A DNA stretch of 64,000 bases from positions 66,517,522 to 66,581,521 of the forward strand of contig OX104117.1 in assembly GCA_944474755.1 (NCBI GenBank). The letters run 5' to 3'. The stretch's first letter is position 1, and each line of letters begins with the position of its first letter. A program made the translations under genes and the position numbers. Source of the DNA: Limnoperna fortunei. Lineage: Eukaryota > Mollusca > Bivalvia > Mytilida > Modiolidae. Of this stretch, positions 11,509 through 23,530 are shown in pieces. The notes beneath the pieces are model-generated. The model was not told where the DNA came from, searched no databases, and saw nothing but the letters and a program-made list of their open reading frames with translations.

Positions 11509-13912
11509 CAGTGTTCTAGGATTTTTTTGCTAACTGAACTTTACACGGGAAAGTGTTCTCTATAAACTGGCTTTCCCACATCTCAAGTAAACTTTCCCAC
11601 AAAGTTCTAATGATGTGTTAATTTTTTAATTAAAAATATACAGATATGTACCAACTGAAGATTTTCTTCTTGTACAGAATTGCACAATAGTTGTTGTTTC
11701 CAAATATAAATGTACTGTATTCAGTATTTATATTTGGGAAACATCTATTTGCAATTCTGTCGAAGAAGCTGGCTTAGGTTTCTTGTTGTACATATTTTTA
11801 GCTCACCTGACCCAAAGGGTCAGGTGAGCTATTGTTATCACTTTGCGTCCGTCGGCGTCGTCGTCGTCGGCGGCGTCTGTAAACTTTTTACATTTTAATC
11901 TTCTTCTCTGAAACCACTTGGCCAATTGAAACCAAACTTGGCCATAATGTTCATTGGATGGACCTTTACAAAGTTTGTGTTTTTTATTTTGATTGGTAAA
12001 CCAATATGGCCGCCACCTCAAGACTTAGTTTAACATAGGACCCTATGGGAAAAAAGTTAAAAAGGGCTTCTTCTCTGAAACCGTTTAACCAATCAAAACA
12101 AAACTTATTAGCAATATTGTTTGGATGGTCCTCTATAAAGTTTGTGTTTTTGATGGGAATTGGAAATTCAAAATGGCGGCCACCTCAGGACTTAGTTTAA
12201 CATAGAACCCTATGGGAAAAAGTTTTAAAAGGCTTCTTCTCTGAAACCGGTTAACAATGGAAACAAAAACTTACTAGCAATATTGTTTGGATGGTCCTCT
12301 ATAAAGTTTGTGTTTTTTATGGCAATTGGAAATTCAAAATGGCCGCCACCGCAGGACTTAATTTAACATAGGACCCTATGGGAAAAAGTTTGAAAGGCTT
12401 CTTTTCTGAAACCGGTCAACCAATGGAAAGAAAACTTACTAGCAATATTGTTTGGATGGTCCTCTATAAAGTTTATGTTTTTTATCCCAATCGGAAATTC
12501 AAAATGGCCGCCAACGCAGGACTTGGTTTAACATTCGACCCTATGAGAAAAAAGTTTAAAAGGGCTTCTTCTCTGTAACCGGTTAATCAATGGAAACAAA
12601 AACTTACTACCAATATTGTTTGGACGGTCCTCTATAAAGTTTATGTTTTTTATGGCAATTGGAAATTCAAAATGGCCGCTACCGCAGGACTTAGTTTAAC
12701 ATGGGACCCTATGGGAAAAAGTTTTTAAAGGCTTTTTCTCTGAAACCGGTTAATCAATGGAAACAAAAACTTACTAGCAATATTGTTTGGATGGTCCTCT
12801 ATAAAGTTTATGTTTTTTATGGCAATTGGAAATTCAAAATGGCCGCTACCGCAGGACTTAGTTTAACATAGGACCCTATGGAAAAAAGCTTTTAAAGGCT
12901 TTTTCTCTTAAACCGGTTAATCAATGGAAACAAAACTTACTGGCAATATTGTTTGGATGGTCCTCTATAACGTTTTTGTTTTTTATGGCAATTGGAAATT
13001 CAAAATGGCCGCTACCGCAGGACTTAGTTTAACATAGGACCCTATGGGAAAAAGCTTTTAAAGGCTTCTTCTCTGAAACCGGTTAATCAATGGAAACAAA
13101 AACTTACTAGCAATATTGTTTGGATGGTCCTTTATAAAGTTTATGTTTTTTATGGCAATTGGAAATTCAAAATGGCCGCCACCGCCACAGGACTTAGTTT
13201 AACATTGGGTCAATGGCAAATAAAAAAAATCTTCTCTATACAACGGGTTAACCAATGAAACAAAGCTTTCTAGTAATATTGTTTGGATGGTCCTATTTAA
13301 AGTTTATTGAAAATTACAGGACTTACTTTAACATCAGGGAAATGCCATCTTCATTGCCTATAAAATCAGGTGAGCGATACAGGCTCTTAAGAGCCTCTGG
13401 TTATGAAACAAACAGTACAAAACCCCCATACATCTCAAAATATGATGTACACATATTTGTAAGTAAATGTAAGAAAAAACTTCAATATTATATTTTTTAA
13501 TTCATTACAAAATTTACACACAAAAAAAACAAACAGAAAATTGTTTCCCCCCAAAACCGGATTTTGCCGGTTTTACCGGGTTTGATTTGGTACTTACTGC
13601 ATTCATACTTGATCTCAAAAATGTTTTGCAGCAGTGGTGAAAACTCAAATTACAAGCACCTGTATAACATTGATCAAATAAAAACGAAAACAAATAACTA
13701 CAATTGATTTTTTTATCTTGATTTCAAAAAATTAAACTATTGAACAAAATTAATGTACTTTTTAATCCTGACAGTCAAGTATGAAAATTTTTTTAAGAAT
13801 CCCGGCTTTTAATGTGTACTTGCCCACGGGTGACCAGGGCAACAAAATTGGCTTTCCCGTGCTGAGAAATCACTTTCCACGGGTGACGGGAAATGGGAAT
13901 CCTAGAACACTG
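11509..13912. mobile_element. TIR element with CAGTGTTCTAGGATT ends and 5-bp target duplication
   Basis: The 15-bp ends are perfect inverted copies (CAGTGTTCTAGGATT and AATCCTAGAACACTG). The flanks are CCTCA at 11504-11508 and 13913-13917, and the unoccupied site in the related repeat at about 7407 has CCTCA once. This makes the 5-bp duplication secure. The element's own sequence is about 290 bp on the left and 510 bp on the right with no transposase. The middle is a further nested repeat (11800-13396). CAG ends with a 5-bp duplication fit the hAT5 group, which is an inference. Confidence 0.8.
11800..13396 (-). mobile_element. Pearl-like element family G, copy 3, with 167-bp tandem units (third nesting level)
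   Basis: In minus orientation it has the family G ends: hairpin AGCTCACCTGACCC / GGGTCAGGTGAGCT at 11800-11830, and TCAGGTGAGCGATACAGGCTC at its other end near 13365-13396. The interior differs from copies 1 and 2. It consists of seven to eight tandem units with a period of 165-168 bp, marked by CCCTATGGGA at 12041, 12208, 12374, (12539), 12707, 12874 and 13040, with TTCAAAATGGCCGCC in most units. Apparent ORFs here are repeat artefacts. Confidence 0.75.
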
Positions 13913-14532
13913 CCTCATAGAGCAGAACAATTAAGCAATGCTAACTTTTTCTCTAGTTCTAATAATTGTCAAGATTTTGAGGCAAAAATGGCAAAAATCA
14001 TCAATTTTGTCAATTAAAGGGCAATAACTCCTACAAGGAGTCATCATACAACTTTGACCCAATGAAGTGTTTTGTAGAGCTTTAGATGCTGAAGAAGGAA
14101 TGTCTGTTCGGTTTTCCTGTATCTGTTATACTTTTTGAACTATAAGCAAAAAACTGTATTTTGACCCCCCTGTTCTATTTTTAGCTATGGTGGCCATGTT
14201 GGTTGGTCTGAGGCCATGATTTGTGCAAACTTGGAAGAGGACATTTTACTGATGATGTGTGCAAAGTTTCAAAGCAATCCCTTCAGTGGTTTTGGAGAAG
14301 AAGATTTTTTAAAAAAAGTTAACGACGACGGACGCCAAGTGATTGCAATAGCTCACATGACCCCTCAGGTCAGGTGAGCTTAAAAAAAAAGGAAGACAGT
14401 CCAACACTGTTGACAAGGCTGTACATGGCTGAAATATGCAACTGTTTTTTTGACATCAAAATGCAGTGTGTCATTCATTTCCGCTTTGCAACATTGCAAG
14501 TTTGCAATTAATAGGAATTATTACCCTTGCTA

Positions 14533-16417
14533 AACAAGTGTGGACACAGAAAAACGTCTCGCCTGCATTCCGCATCAGTAACGATAAATTTCGTCATAAG
14601 CATTACGTTAATAGCATTAAATATCAGCAGCAGCCTGTATACAAAATATTGTCACCATACCCTGCATAGTTACAGGGAACAGCCGTAACCCAAAAACTTT
14701 AATGTAGTCACTGGACCGTGAAATTGGGGTCAAGGCCAGGTGGAACCTACCAGACAGTCATGTACTATTAATCAGCAACCTATATACCAAATATTGTCAT
14801 CCTACCATGCGTAGTTACAGAGGAACTATCGTAACCCAAAAACTTTAACGCAGTCGCTGGACTGTGAAATTGAGGTCAAGGCCAGGTGACACCTACCAGA
14901 CAGTCATGTACTAGTCATCAGCAACCTATACACCAAATATTGTCATCCTACCATGCGTAGTTACAGAGGAACTGTCATAACCCCAAAACTTTAATGTAGT
15001 GGCTGGACCGTGAAATTGAGGTCAAGGTCAGGTGACACCTACCAGACAGTCATGTACTAGTCATCAGCAACCTATACACCTAATATTGTCATCCTACCAT
15101 GCATAGTTACAGAGGAACTGTCGTAACCCCAAAACTTTAACGTAGTCGCTGGACCGTGAAATTGAGGTCAAGGTCAGGTGACACCTACCAGACAGTCATG
15201 TACAAGTCATCAGCAACCTATACACCAAATATTGTCATCCTACCATGCGTAGTTACAGAGGAACTGTCGTAACCCCAAAACTTTAACCTAGTCGCTGGAC
15301 CGTGAAATTGATGTCAAGGTCAGGTGACACCTACCAGACAGTCATGTACTAGTCATCAGCAACCTATACACCAAATATTGTCATCCTACCATGCGTAGTT
15401 ACAGAGGAACTATTGTAACCCAAAAACTTTAACGCAGTCACTGGACCGTGAAATTGAGGTCAAAGTCAGGTGACACCTACCTGACAGTCATGTACTAGTC
15501 ATCAGCAACCTATACACCAAATATTGTCATCCTACCATGCGTAGTTGCAGAGGAACTGTCATAACCCCAAAACTTTAACGTAGTCGCTGGACCGTGAAAT
15601 TGAGGTCAAGGTCAGGTGACACCTACCAGACAGTCATGTACTAGTCATCAGCAACCTATAAACCTAATATTGTCATCCTACCATGCATAGTTACAGAGGA
15701 ACTGTCGTAACCCCAAAACTTTAACGTAGTCGCTTGACCGTGAAATTGAGGTCAAGGTCAGGTGACACCTACCAGACAGTCATGTACTAGTCATCAGCAA
15801 CCTATACACCAAATATTGTCATCCTACCATGCGTAGTTACAGAGGAACTGTCGTAACCCCAAAACTTTAACCTAGTCGCTGGACCGTGAAATTGAGGTCA
15901 AGGTCAGGTGACACCTACCAGACAGTCATGTACTAGTCATCAGCAACCTATACACCAAATATTGTCATCCTACCATGCGTAGTTACAGAGGAACTGTCGT
16001 AACCCAAAAACCTTAACGTAGTCGCTGGACCGTGAAATTGAGGTCAAGGTCAGGTGACACCTACCAGACAGTCATGTACTAGTCATCAGCAACCTATACA
16101 CCAAATATTGTCATCCTACCATGCGTAGTTACAGAGGAACACCAAATATTGTCATCCTACCATGCATAGTTACAGAGGAACTGTCATAACCCAAAAACTT
16201 TAACGTAGTCACTGGACCGTGAAATTGAGGTCAAGGTCAGGTGACAGGTGACTGACTGGCAAGTACTCATCATAAGCTACCTCTGGACCAAATTTGATGG
16301 ACCTAGGGCTTGGGCTTACAAAGATATGAAGCAAGATGTCAAGTGTTTACGCCGCCGCCGCCGCAGGATTCCCATACATATGTCTCGCCTCCAGCGACTT
16401 TCGTCGCAGGCGAGACA
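14533..16417 (+). mobile_element. Pearl-like (Helentron-associated) element, copy 2, with 146-bp tandem array
   Basis: The left end is AACAAGTGTGGACACAG followed by GTCTCGCCTGC, which is the inverse of the right terminus GCAGGCGAGAC. The right end is a 35-nt hairpin (16382-16416). The interior is about ten tandem units with a 146-bp period (CAGACAGTCA at 14751, 14897, 15043, 15189 and on). The last unit is shortened, with a partial repeat of about 41 bp at 16140. Units are nearly identical, so the array is young or homogenised. The layout matches DINE-1/HINE and the bivalve pearl elements. No protein is encoded. Confidence 0.8.
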
Positions 16418-16834
16418 AAAACAAAGGGTGATGGTATGATTATTCATTCTTTACAATACTGCAGATCCCAATAAATGAAAGTGTATGTAAAAATTATAAT
16501 ACCAGCCATGCTGAGGATGTCAGTCTTTGATGATGAAGACTTACATGTATTGGCTTATCCATCCTCCCAAGTCAGAGGTTTGTAGAACACCTTCTTTCCA
16601 TCATCAAAAGTGTACGTGGACTAAAAGATCAGAAAGTCTGACTTGGGAGGATAAGCCTGCCAAAAATATTGACATAATACTAGTAATTAATTATATCAAC
16701 AGTTGCACTGACCATGATATAATAAGTTTGCATGATAATACAATTAGTATGCCATTATTTATGATGTGACATAGGTCGAATTTTACTGCCATTATAATTC
16801 GAAGTTGATTTTGTGATTTGTCGGATTAAAGGCA
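16418..16834. other. Intergenic, no gene seen
   Basis: There is a small inverted pair (ATCCTCCCAAGTCAGA at about 16560 and TCTGACTTGGGAGGAT at about 16636), possibly a decayed hairpin. Nothing else is supported. Confidence 0.45.
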
Positions 16835-17445
16835 GAATTTAGTCCTATTGCTAATAATGTAGCAAATAAAAATTTCTACCTTTGGTCTATTTGTAAAAAA
16901 TTCTAACATAATATTCATCTTCTTTACGTTATTAAAGCTTCAGACATAGCAAAAATAACAGGAAACGATCTTTATTGAAGAAATTTTCTTTTTCATCTTT
17001 AAAGATGCACATGGAAAATGCTATGTTGATCATTTTTCTATATATGGATAATGTGACCTTATTTTAGTATAATTGTTGCTAATTTTCATACTGTAACAAC
17101 CAATCCGTAGTAAGAATCCAGTAATTTACATATCATTTCCCCAAGATGCAACACACCATTCAGTTTTGGGTTTCTCAGTTTTTTCGTATGGTAAGCGTAA
17201 TTAAACAGAGACATGTATGTCAATTAATACACGAAACAAAGCAGGTTGTTAAAAACTTCAATAACTATCATCATATATCAATAATGATCGATTCTAAACA
17301 TGAAAACGATAAAAAATGGCGACACTGTTGAAAGATATTAAAATTGACCACTGCGGATTATATTTGCAAAGTTCTTTGTGACATCAAAGAGCCAGGAGGT
17401 GACCCACTCCCACTCTGCTACATTACGAGTAATGAGACTAAATTC
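16835..17445. mobile_element. MITE with 30-bp inverted ends related to the 4904-5536 element
   Basis: The left end GAATTTAGTCCTATTGC / TAATAATGTAGCA and the right end TGCTACATTACGAGTAATG / AGACTAAATTC are inverted copies over about 31 bp with a few differences. The core ATTACTCGTAATG is shared with the element at 4904-5536. The interior (about 550 bp) has no supported coding region. No clean target duplication was seen. Confidence 0.6.
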
Positions 17446-19938
17446 AACAGACTTTTTTAATAACATAAAACACTATATTTAGTTTTCTACTGTTTGCTTA
17501 TCTCCCTTACATAAAGTCTGTAACAGAATGTGGTTGTCCCCCTTGATTGCTTTAAAATAATTTGCTCTTCTCTTCTTTTAGGAGTCATGACACTAAAGGG
17601 GACCAATCAAATGGTAGTGTGTTGGTCAAGTTAAACTTATGAGCTATGCACAATCAAACATTTTTGAAGAAAATTTTCAATAATTTTTATACTTAATGTT
17701 TACCTATAACATGTATAATGTGAATTAATTTATGCTCAACTTTGAACTTTTTACTAGTAAGGTCAAAGAATTCATAGTTGAACATATGTCTCAGTCCTTG
17801 GGACTGAATAACAATTAAATCTATGTTAAATGTAAGATAGAGGTACAAGTGCCTGTGGTGAAAAGCTTCTGTTGTTAATTTACCACACTTAACCAAAAAA
17901 AAACTTATGCACTTGTTGAAACCTGTATCAAAGCAGATACATGTTTATTTTTTCTTACGTATCAACTGTACATACACTGAATAAGCTTCATTCATGGCTT
18001 CTGTGTTTGACATCGTTTCTACTGTCATTAATTGTTGGTACATGTATTTGGTACAACATAGATTCCCAACATTTTAAGACAACTTTTTCTTTGAACTGTA
18101 ACAGAAGAAGAAAAAATAATTTGTTTAAATAAACAATAGATTTAGTATGTATGTAGTAAATAAACTTTCTGTTGGTTAAATGAAGCATACATGTACAAAC
18201 ACAATACTATTACAAGTATAATATAATATTTTGTCTATCAGAAGTTCAGCATTTCGAAACACATTATTTCTGAGTTTTGATAAATCATGTACAATAGAGA
18301 TATTTATATTGGCTTACTTTTTTTCTATGGTGATACTTATTCTAAGCATCAATATACTTAATTAAAGCACTGTGACACTTATTAAAAGCAACTGCTTAGT
18401 TTTAAAAGTAAGTAAATGAAAAAACAGTATGCAAAATTGAATAAAAATATCGCTCATTTTAATAATAAAAAGTATCTATTAGTACTTGCTTTTTTTAACT
18501 ACCTGATCGATGTGTCATGTGTCAGTTGTGGCCTATCTAAAATTTCTATCGATTTAATTACTACCTATATAATTGAGAAAATTAAAGCAATTGCTATTGG
18601 CAGGAAAACACATTTGAAAGTATTGTTTTTGATCTTACTGGTACATGTGGTATATCAATATCTGTTGAACATAAAGTAAAACTTCTGGGACAGCGTTATA
18701 GGACTACAATCTTCCATCACCATGATCACCTGTGGACAGTAATTTTTCAGCACAAGAAATACTATTTTTTTTGTCCTGGTAACATGGTCAAGAGACAGGA
18801 TTGTTTAAACAAAAAGTTCATACTTGCCCTGTCATGATATAAAAAATATATATTTTATTCAACAGTCACATATAGAAGTCAAGATAAAAGACCAAATGTG
18901 GATGGTCGTTTTCGTTTTAGCTTGAATAATGTTATGCAGATGCTTGTAATTGGTTAGTTTTTACGGCTGTTGCAAAACATTTTAGAGATCACGTATAAAT
19001 GTAGTAAATACCAAATCCACATCATTTAAACCGAATATGGGTTCTGGGGTTGTTTTGCCCATAATCTTGTTCGACCAGGGTAGTTTTGCCCCTACTTTTA
19101 TATGATACACATTGTAAGTATATTTCAAACATTTGTTTTGTGTTTATCATATCATTTTGTCTGATAATTGTCTGCACAGATTGCTGAAGTGCAGGACTGT
19201 TGGCTCTCATCTTAAAGTTGTTGAAGGTGTCATGGATGTGGGCAGCTGGAAGTGGCAAGGCAAACAACTGCTCGGACTACCGGTACATAGTTTGGTGTTT
19301 CCTCTGTAAAGTGACCAATCCATAACATATTTAATTTCTTTTAATCGTCACATTAAAAAGTGATAATTGGTATTTGCACAAAGTTGGAATATAAGCTAAT
19401 TTTGCAAAAATATGTATAATTCTTTAAAAATAATCAGATTCACAAAATACGCTTTATTGTTTACAGATAATCGGCTTCAACACATTTTTGTATTTAGAGC
19501 GAAATGACATATTTTATACATGTAGGTGCGAAACGACTTGAAGCGAATAGACCCAATCTCTATGCAGAGGATTGTGGGTATCCTACATGTATGTCAACCA
19601 CAATCACCTCTAGCTGCCATACCATTGGTTGACAGTGTGAGAGATATCTCTCATGGCAGATAAGCTTTGCATACAAACACAGTAATTGCAATGTAATTGT
19701 AAAACTGTATGAAGTGTAAAAATAGACTGTATAAAAATTAAATAAGATCTCGTGTATTATTTTACAAACATCACTATTTGTTTACAAACGTCACGGGTAG
19801 ACGACAAATGTACTAACAGTCTCCCAGCAGGTTTTCGACATTACTGGCAGATAGATAGATTGTTCTATTTTTATGGGGTGTGTCTTTTTACCACAGGCTA
19901 CCACAGACCACCACAGGCCTACAACAGGCCACCTTATT
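17446..19938. other. Intergenic, no feature supported
   Basis: AT-rich sequence with several short ORFs of 60-90 codons on both strands that overlap each other and lack domains or codon bias. I see no gene, RNA or transposon end here. Confidence 0.4.
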
Positions 19939-19947
19939 ATAATATGA

Positions 19948-20218
19948 TTGTTTGTTTGTTTGTGTTGATGGTGTTTAACGCCAATTTCAGCAATTTTTCA
20001 GCTATATCATGGTGTCCAGTTTTTATTGGGGGAGTGAGCTGGAGTACCCGGAGAAAACCCCAACCTGCGGTTAAGAAAACTGGCAATCCTTGTCAATTAA
20101 GATTGGAGTCGAGTACACCCTGCCTGCAGTGAGAATCGAACCCTTAATCTCAGTGTTGACAAACCACGTGATCAATAGTAGACGAACTACCTTGACCACT
20201 CGGCCACTGAGGCCCCAC
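19948..20218 (-). mobile_element. tRNA-derived SINE with intact ends
   Basis: On the minus strand it starts with a tRNA-like head: GGCCTCAGTGGCCGAGTGG (A box) and GGTTCGATTCTCACTG (B box). The body contains TGTACTCGACTCCAATC and CTCCGGGTACTCC, and the tail is GGCGTTAAACACC followed by (ACAA)n. Flanks are ATAATATGA on both sides (19939-19947 and 20219-20227), a perfect 9-bp target duplication. Head plus conserved body suggests the mollusc RUDI / Meta-SINE type. Three more partial copies lie in the GRB2 introns. Confidence 0.85.
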
Positions 20219-20227
20219 ATAATATGA

Positions 20228-20399
20228 CATTGTATGATCTATTTTATTGAAATATAGAAAAAAATATAAGAAAAATAAATATTTAATATCAATATTTGTG
20301 GTTTGATTTAATACCTTGATATGAATAAATAAATAAATAAATATGCATGGTTCCATGACTTTAAACGTTGGCCTGTGGTATAATTAGCAAGCATGTGGT
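20228..20399. other. Spacer between SINE and LINE fragment
   Basis: AT-rich, with a short (AAAT) repeat near 20325-20345. No gene is present. Confidence 0.4.
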
Positions 20400-20960
20400 A
20401 CGAAAAAATATTTCACCTAGATATATCTAGAAAAAGAAAAAAGTGTTCCTACATTTTTTATCTGTGATGAACAAATTAGACTCATTAGAGGATCCAATCC
20501 TAAACTGTTTATAGATAATCTGAGGACAATGACAAAAATTCATGCATTGATTATCAAACATGGTTTACTCATTTCGAAAACTGAAATATATTACCTGGTC
20601 AGCAACAAGAATTGGCTAACAAATATGAAAATTTGATAAAACATAAGAATAATTTTGAGAATAAATATTTAGATAAATCCATTTTAAAAAGGAAATTTTG
20701 GATGCTTGTTGAAATCTGAAAAATAATAAAGCTAATGGGCTAGATAATATATTAAATGAAATGATAAAATATGGACAACATGTTTTAGTCTCTTGTTTAG
20801 AAAAGCCATTTAACTTAATATTAACAAAGGGTGTGTATCCTAAATCAAAGTCAACGATAAATTAACTGAAGAATTTAAATCAGAAATAGGTGTTAAACAG
20901 GGAGATAATTTAAGCCCTACATTGTTTAAAATCATTTACAGACATATTAAGAGACACAAT
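20400..20960 (+). pseudogene. Non-LTR retrotransposon fragment, reverse transcriptase, frameshifted and internally deleted
   Basis: Plus-strand frames give NNKANGLDNILNEMIKYG and then, after a jump with frameshift, GVKQGDNLSPTLFK. Both are standard blocks of non-LTR reverse transcriptases, but the region between them, including the first catalytic Asp block, is missing. In-frame stops occur before the first block. It is a dead fragment of the same kind as the minus-strand copy at 21560-23530, in opposite orientation. Confidence 0.7.
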
Positions 20961-21559
20961 TAAAGATTATCAACAATTGTAGTAATAGAATTCACATGTA
21001 AAATGACAATATATAAATTAAAAAAAAGAAAATATGAATACTATAAACATGATAAAATGTACCATATGCTTGTTAATTTGAACAGTCTATAATGAATTTA
21101 GCAGTGGCTGGACAAGATCTGAGGGTCTTCATTACTTAAAAGAAAAAATAACTGATTATCTTTATCAAGATTGCCAAAATTTGGAAATTTTCTAGAAACT
21201 AGTTCAAATAAGGTGACCCTATTAGTATTATGTTTAGTATATCTGCATAAAAAATGGACTTCATTTAAAGAACAATTTTTACAATATCTCTCTACCCTAG
21301 GAACATTTTGGTAATGACCGAATTCAATTTGTAGTCTATGTGCTGAAATTCTAAATTTACAAAAAGCTTTTCTTTGGTAAATACTAGTATTAGTAATACA
21401 CTTTAAATAATTTTCAAACCCAAAATGATCTTTTACTTTGAGATAGGTACAAAGTTTCCCTTCAATATTTTTGTTTTTTAGTTCATACCAGTTTTCTAGC
21501 AGTTTTTCTCAAGCAGTTTTTCAACAGATTTATTAAATGTGTATCTATTCAAGTTAACC
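20961..21559. other. Spacer between the two LINE copies
   Basis: AT-rich. Some of it is probably decayed 3' sequence of one or both LINEs. No intact frame is present. Confidence 0.35.
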
Positions 21560-23530
21560 ACATCTGATGTCACTCCTAAATAATGTCTTAATTTGTCAGC
21601 AAATGTACATAGAAATAAAAATATTTGTTACTATGTAAATATTTGCTACATTCATAAGCATCTTTCAATAATGAAAGATCAGGTGACAGATTTTCTAGTC
21701 TGTACCAGTATCTTAAAATAGATTTAACAATATCATAATATAATGGAAACCTACCCAGTTCCAACAGTACTGCATAATTAACACTTTTCTTATGAACACA
21801 AAGTATACATTTTAAAAATTTAACATGAAGTTTTTCACATGGTATGTTTTTGTATATGTTTTCAAGATTAAAAGTTGTGCGCAATTTAGAAAGAGAGACT
21901 CAAAATATTACGCCATATTTCAATAAGATGGGCTTAAAAGTATGATCAAAAATATGTAAACTGGTCTTAATACTAGGATTGAGGCTTAAGAGTCACTTCT
22001 CAATTTATAATACGCTTTAAGAGCTTTGTTATAGAGCTCTGTTCTCATCTGATGAAATTGAAAAAATCCAGAAGTGTAAAATAGACTCTTAGATATCTAT
22101 AAGTTCTAGAAATACATTCTATAATATTGTTCTGTAATGTAAATTTTTGGCTAATTTTTCTGCCAGCTTTGTTAAAAAAGAACTTAAGTTTTTTTAATAT
22201 TAACTTTCATGCACTAGTCTTCACAGAACTTTTCTAGTTTGTTTAATCTCTCTTGTAGGCCAGAGGCAGATGCTGAGAAAATAACAACATCATCCGCATA
22301 CATTAAGCAATCTAATTTTACACAATGTAAAGAGACACTGTCTGAACATAACTTCATTCAAGAAAATCTTGAATAGAGCAGGACTTAAATTGTCTCCTTG
22401 GCGAACACCAAATTTTATTAAAAAAATCCTCTGTCAAGGATTCACCAACTTTTACACAAGCCTGACTGTTATCATAGATAGAAGATATGATTTTATAAAA
22501 ATTAGACCCTACATTAAGTTGCAAAAGTTTAAGTTTCAGCCCAGTGTGAATAACACTGTCAAAAGCTTTGTTGAAGTCAACAAAAGAACAAAATAGTTTT
22601 CCATCTTTATGGTGATTATATTTCTCAATCAGTGTTTTAAGAATAAACACATGATCTGCAGAGCGAGCATTTTTTGTGAAGCCAATTTGTGATGGGTTGA
22701 TTATTTTATGGTTTTTTAAGAAAGTTTCAAGTCTATTGTTCAGTATAGCATTAAACAATTTCCCAATAGAGCTAGTTATAGTTATTCCCTGATAATTTGA
22801 TGGGTCGGTTGAATCATCCGATTTATATATTGGAGAAATGTACCCATTTGCCCAAAGACTAGGATAGATCCCAATTTTAAGACATAAATTAAAAAGCTTT
22901 TGAATACATGGTATCAGCCGAGTCTGACTGTGTTTCAGCACTTCGTTTGAAATCAAGCCTAAGCCACTTGCTTTGCCACTTTATAGATTGGATATTGCAT
23001 CACTTATTTCTTTATACTAGTATAAGATTTCTAAATCTAACTCATTAGATATTAGTGAGTTTTCTTTTTCTTTCACCGTTTTTTCAAGAGTATTTATTCT
23101 TTCAAGAAATTTGTCATCTACATGTGAGTGTAATGATTTAAAATGATTAACCTATATATCAGGTTCTATATTAAGGGCACAATTTTCTTTTTTCAAGTCC
23201 TGGATTTCATATAAAAGATTCCAGTAACTTTTAGGGTCATCAACTTTTAAAAGATCTAATTTTTGTTATAATGACTCTTTATAAAGTTTACGTTTAAATT
23301 TTCTAGTTTTGTTATAATTTCTGTAAAGTTTAAAATATTTACCTCTTATGATAGGATCTTTTGGAAATATAGAAAAAATCTGCCCATGAGAAAAAAGCTC
23401 TTTTCTCATTTTAAATAAATCATGGTCAAACCACTTTTTCCTAGGTTTACTCTTTTTCTTATTTACAAAAGGTTTCTTTAAAGTAGCTTCAGCCACAGAC
23501 AAAACAATTTCATTTAAATCCTTTACAGAT
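21560..23530 (-). pseudogene. Non-LTR retrotransposon (LINE) with decayed reverse transcriptase, 5' truncated
   Basis: Read on the minus strand, the order is: a basic linker (KKWFDHDLFKMRKELF) near 23490-23270; RT blocks at 22956-22354 including DPSNYQGITITSSIGKLF, PSQIGF and FVDFNKAFDSV (first catalytic Asp); then, after a frameshift, YADDVVIFS (catalytic Asp pair) near 22300-22275; and the C-terminal region (CEKLHVKFLKCILCV, ELGRFPLYYDIVKSI) at 21884-21588. An endonuclease domain is not seen, consistent with 5' truncation. Multiple frameshifts and stops make it non-functional. The clade was not fixed, but it fits the EN-type Jockey/CR1 groups. Confidence 0.8.

Larger units (their letters stand above)
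10504..14380 (+). mobile_element. Pearl-like element family G, copy 2, interrupted by a nested transposon
   Basis: It has the same left end (AGAGGCTCCCATGCCCAGGAGCCTG, CTCACCTGA) and the same right hairpin as the 6908-8851 copy. The body aligns block by block with that copy up to GTAGCCCTCA at 11508, and the alignment resumes at 13913 with CCTCATAGAGCAG. The intervening 11509-13912 is a separate insertion. The older host copy therefore occupies 10504-11508 plus 13913-14380. Confidence 0.7.

Noticed and set aside
11506..11516. CACAGTG recombination-signal heptamer at the left end of the 11509-13912 element
   Set aside because: The first CA belongs to the CCTCA target duplication. The other end reads CACTG followed by CCTCA, so the true end is CAGTG.
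14701..16240. CRISPR-like regular array
   Set aside because: The whole 146-bp unit repeats without unique spacers, in an animal genome, inside a transposable element.
20190..20218. tRNA gene on the minus strand
   Set aside because: A and B boxes are present but they do not fold into a full cloverleaf, and the sequence continues into the SINE body and tail with a 9-bp target duplication.
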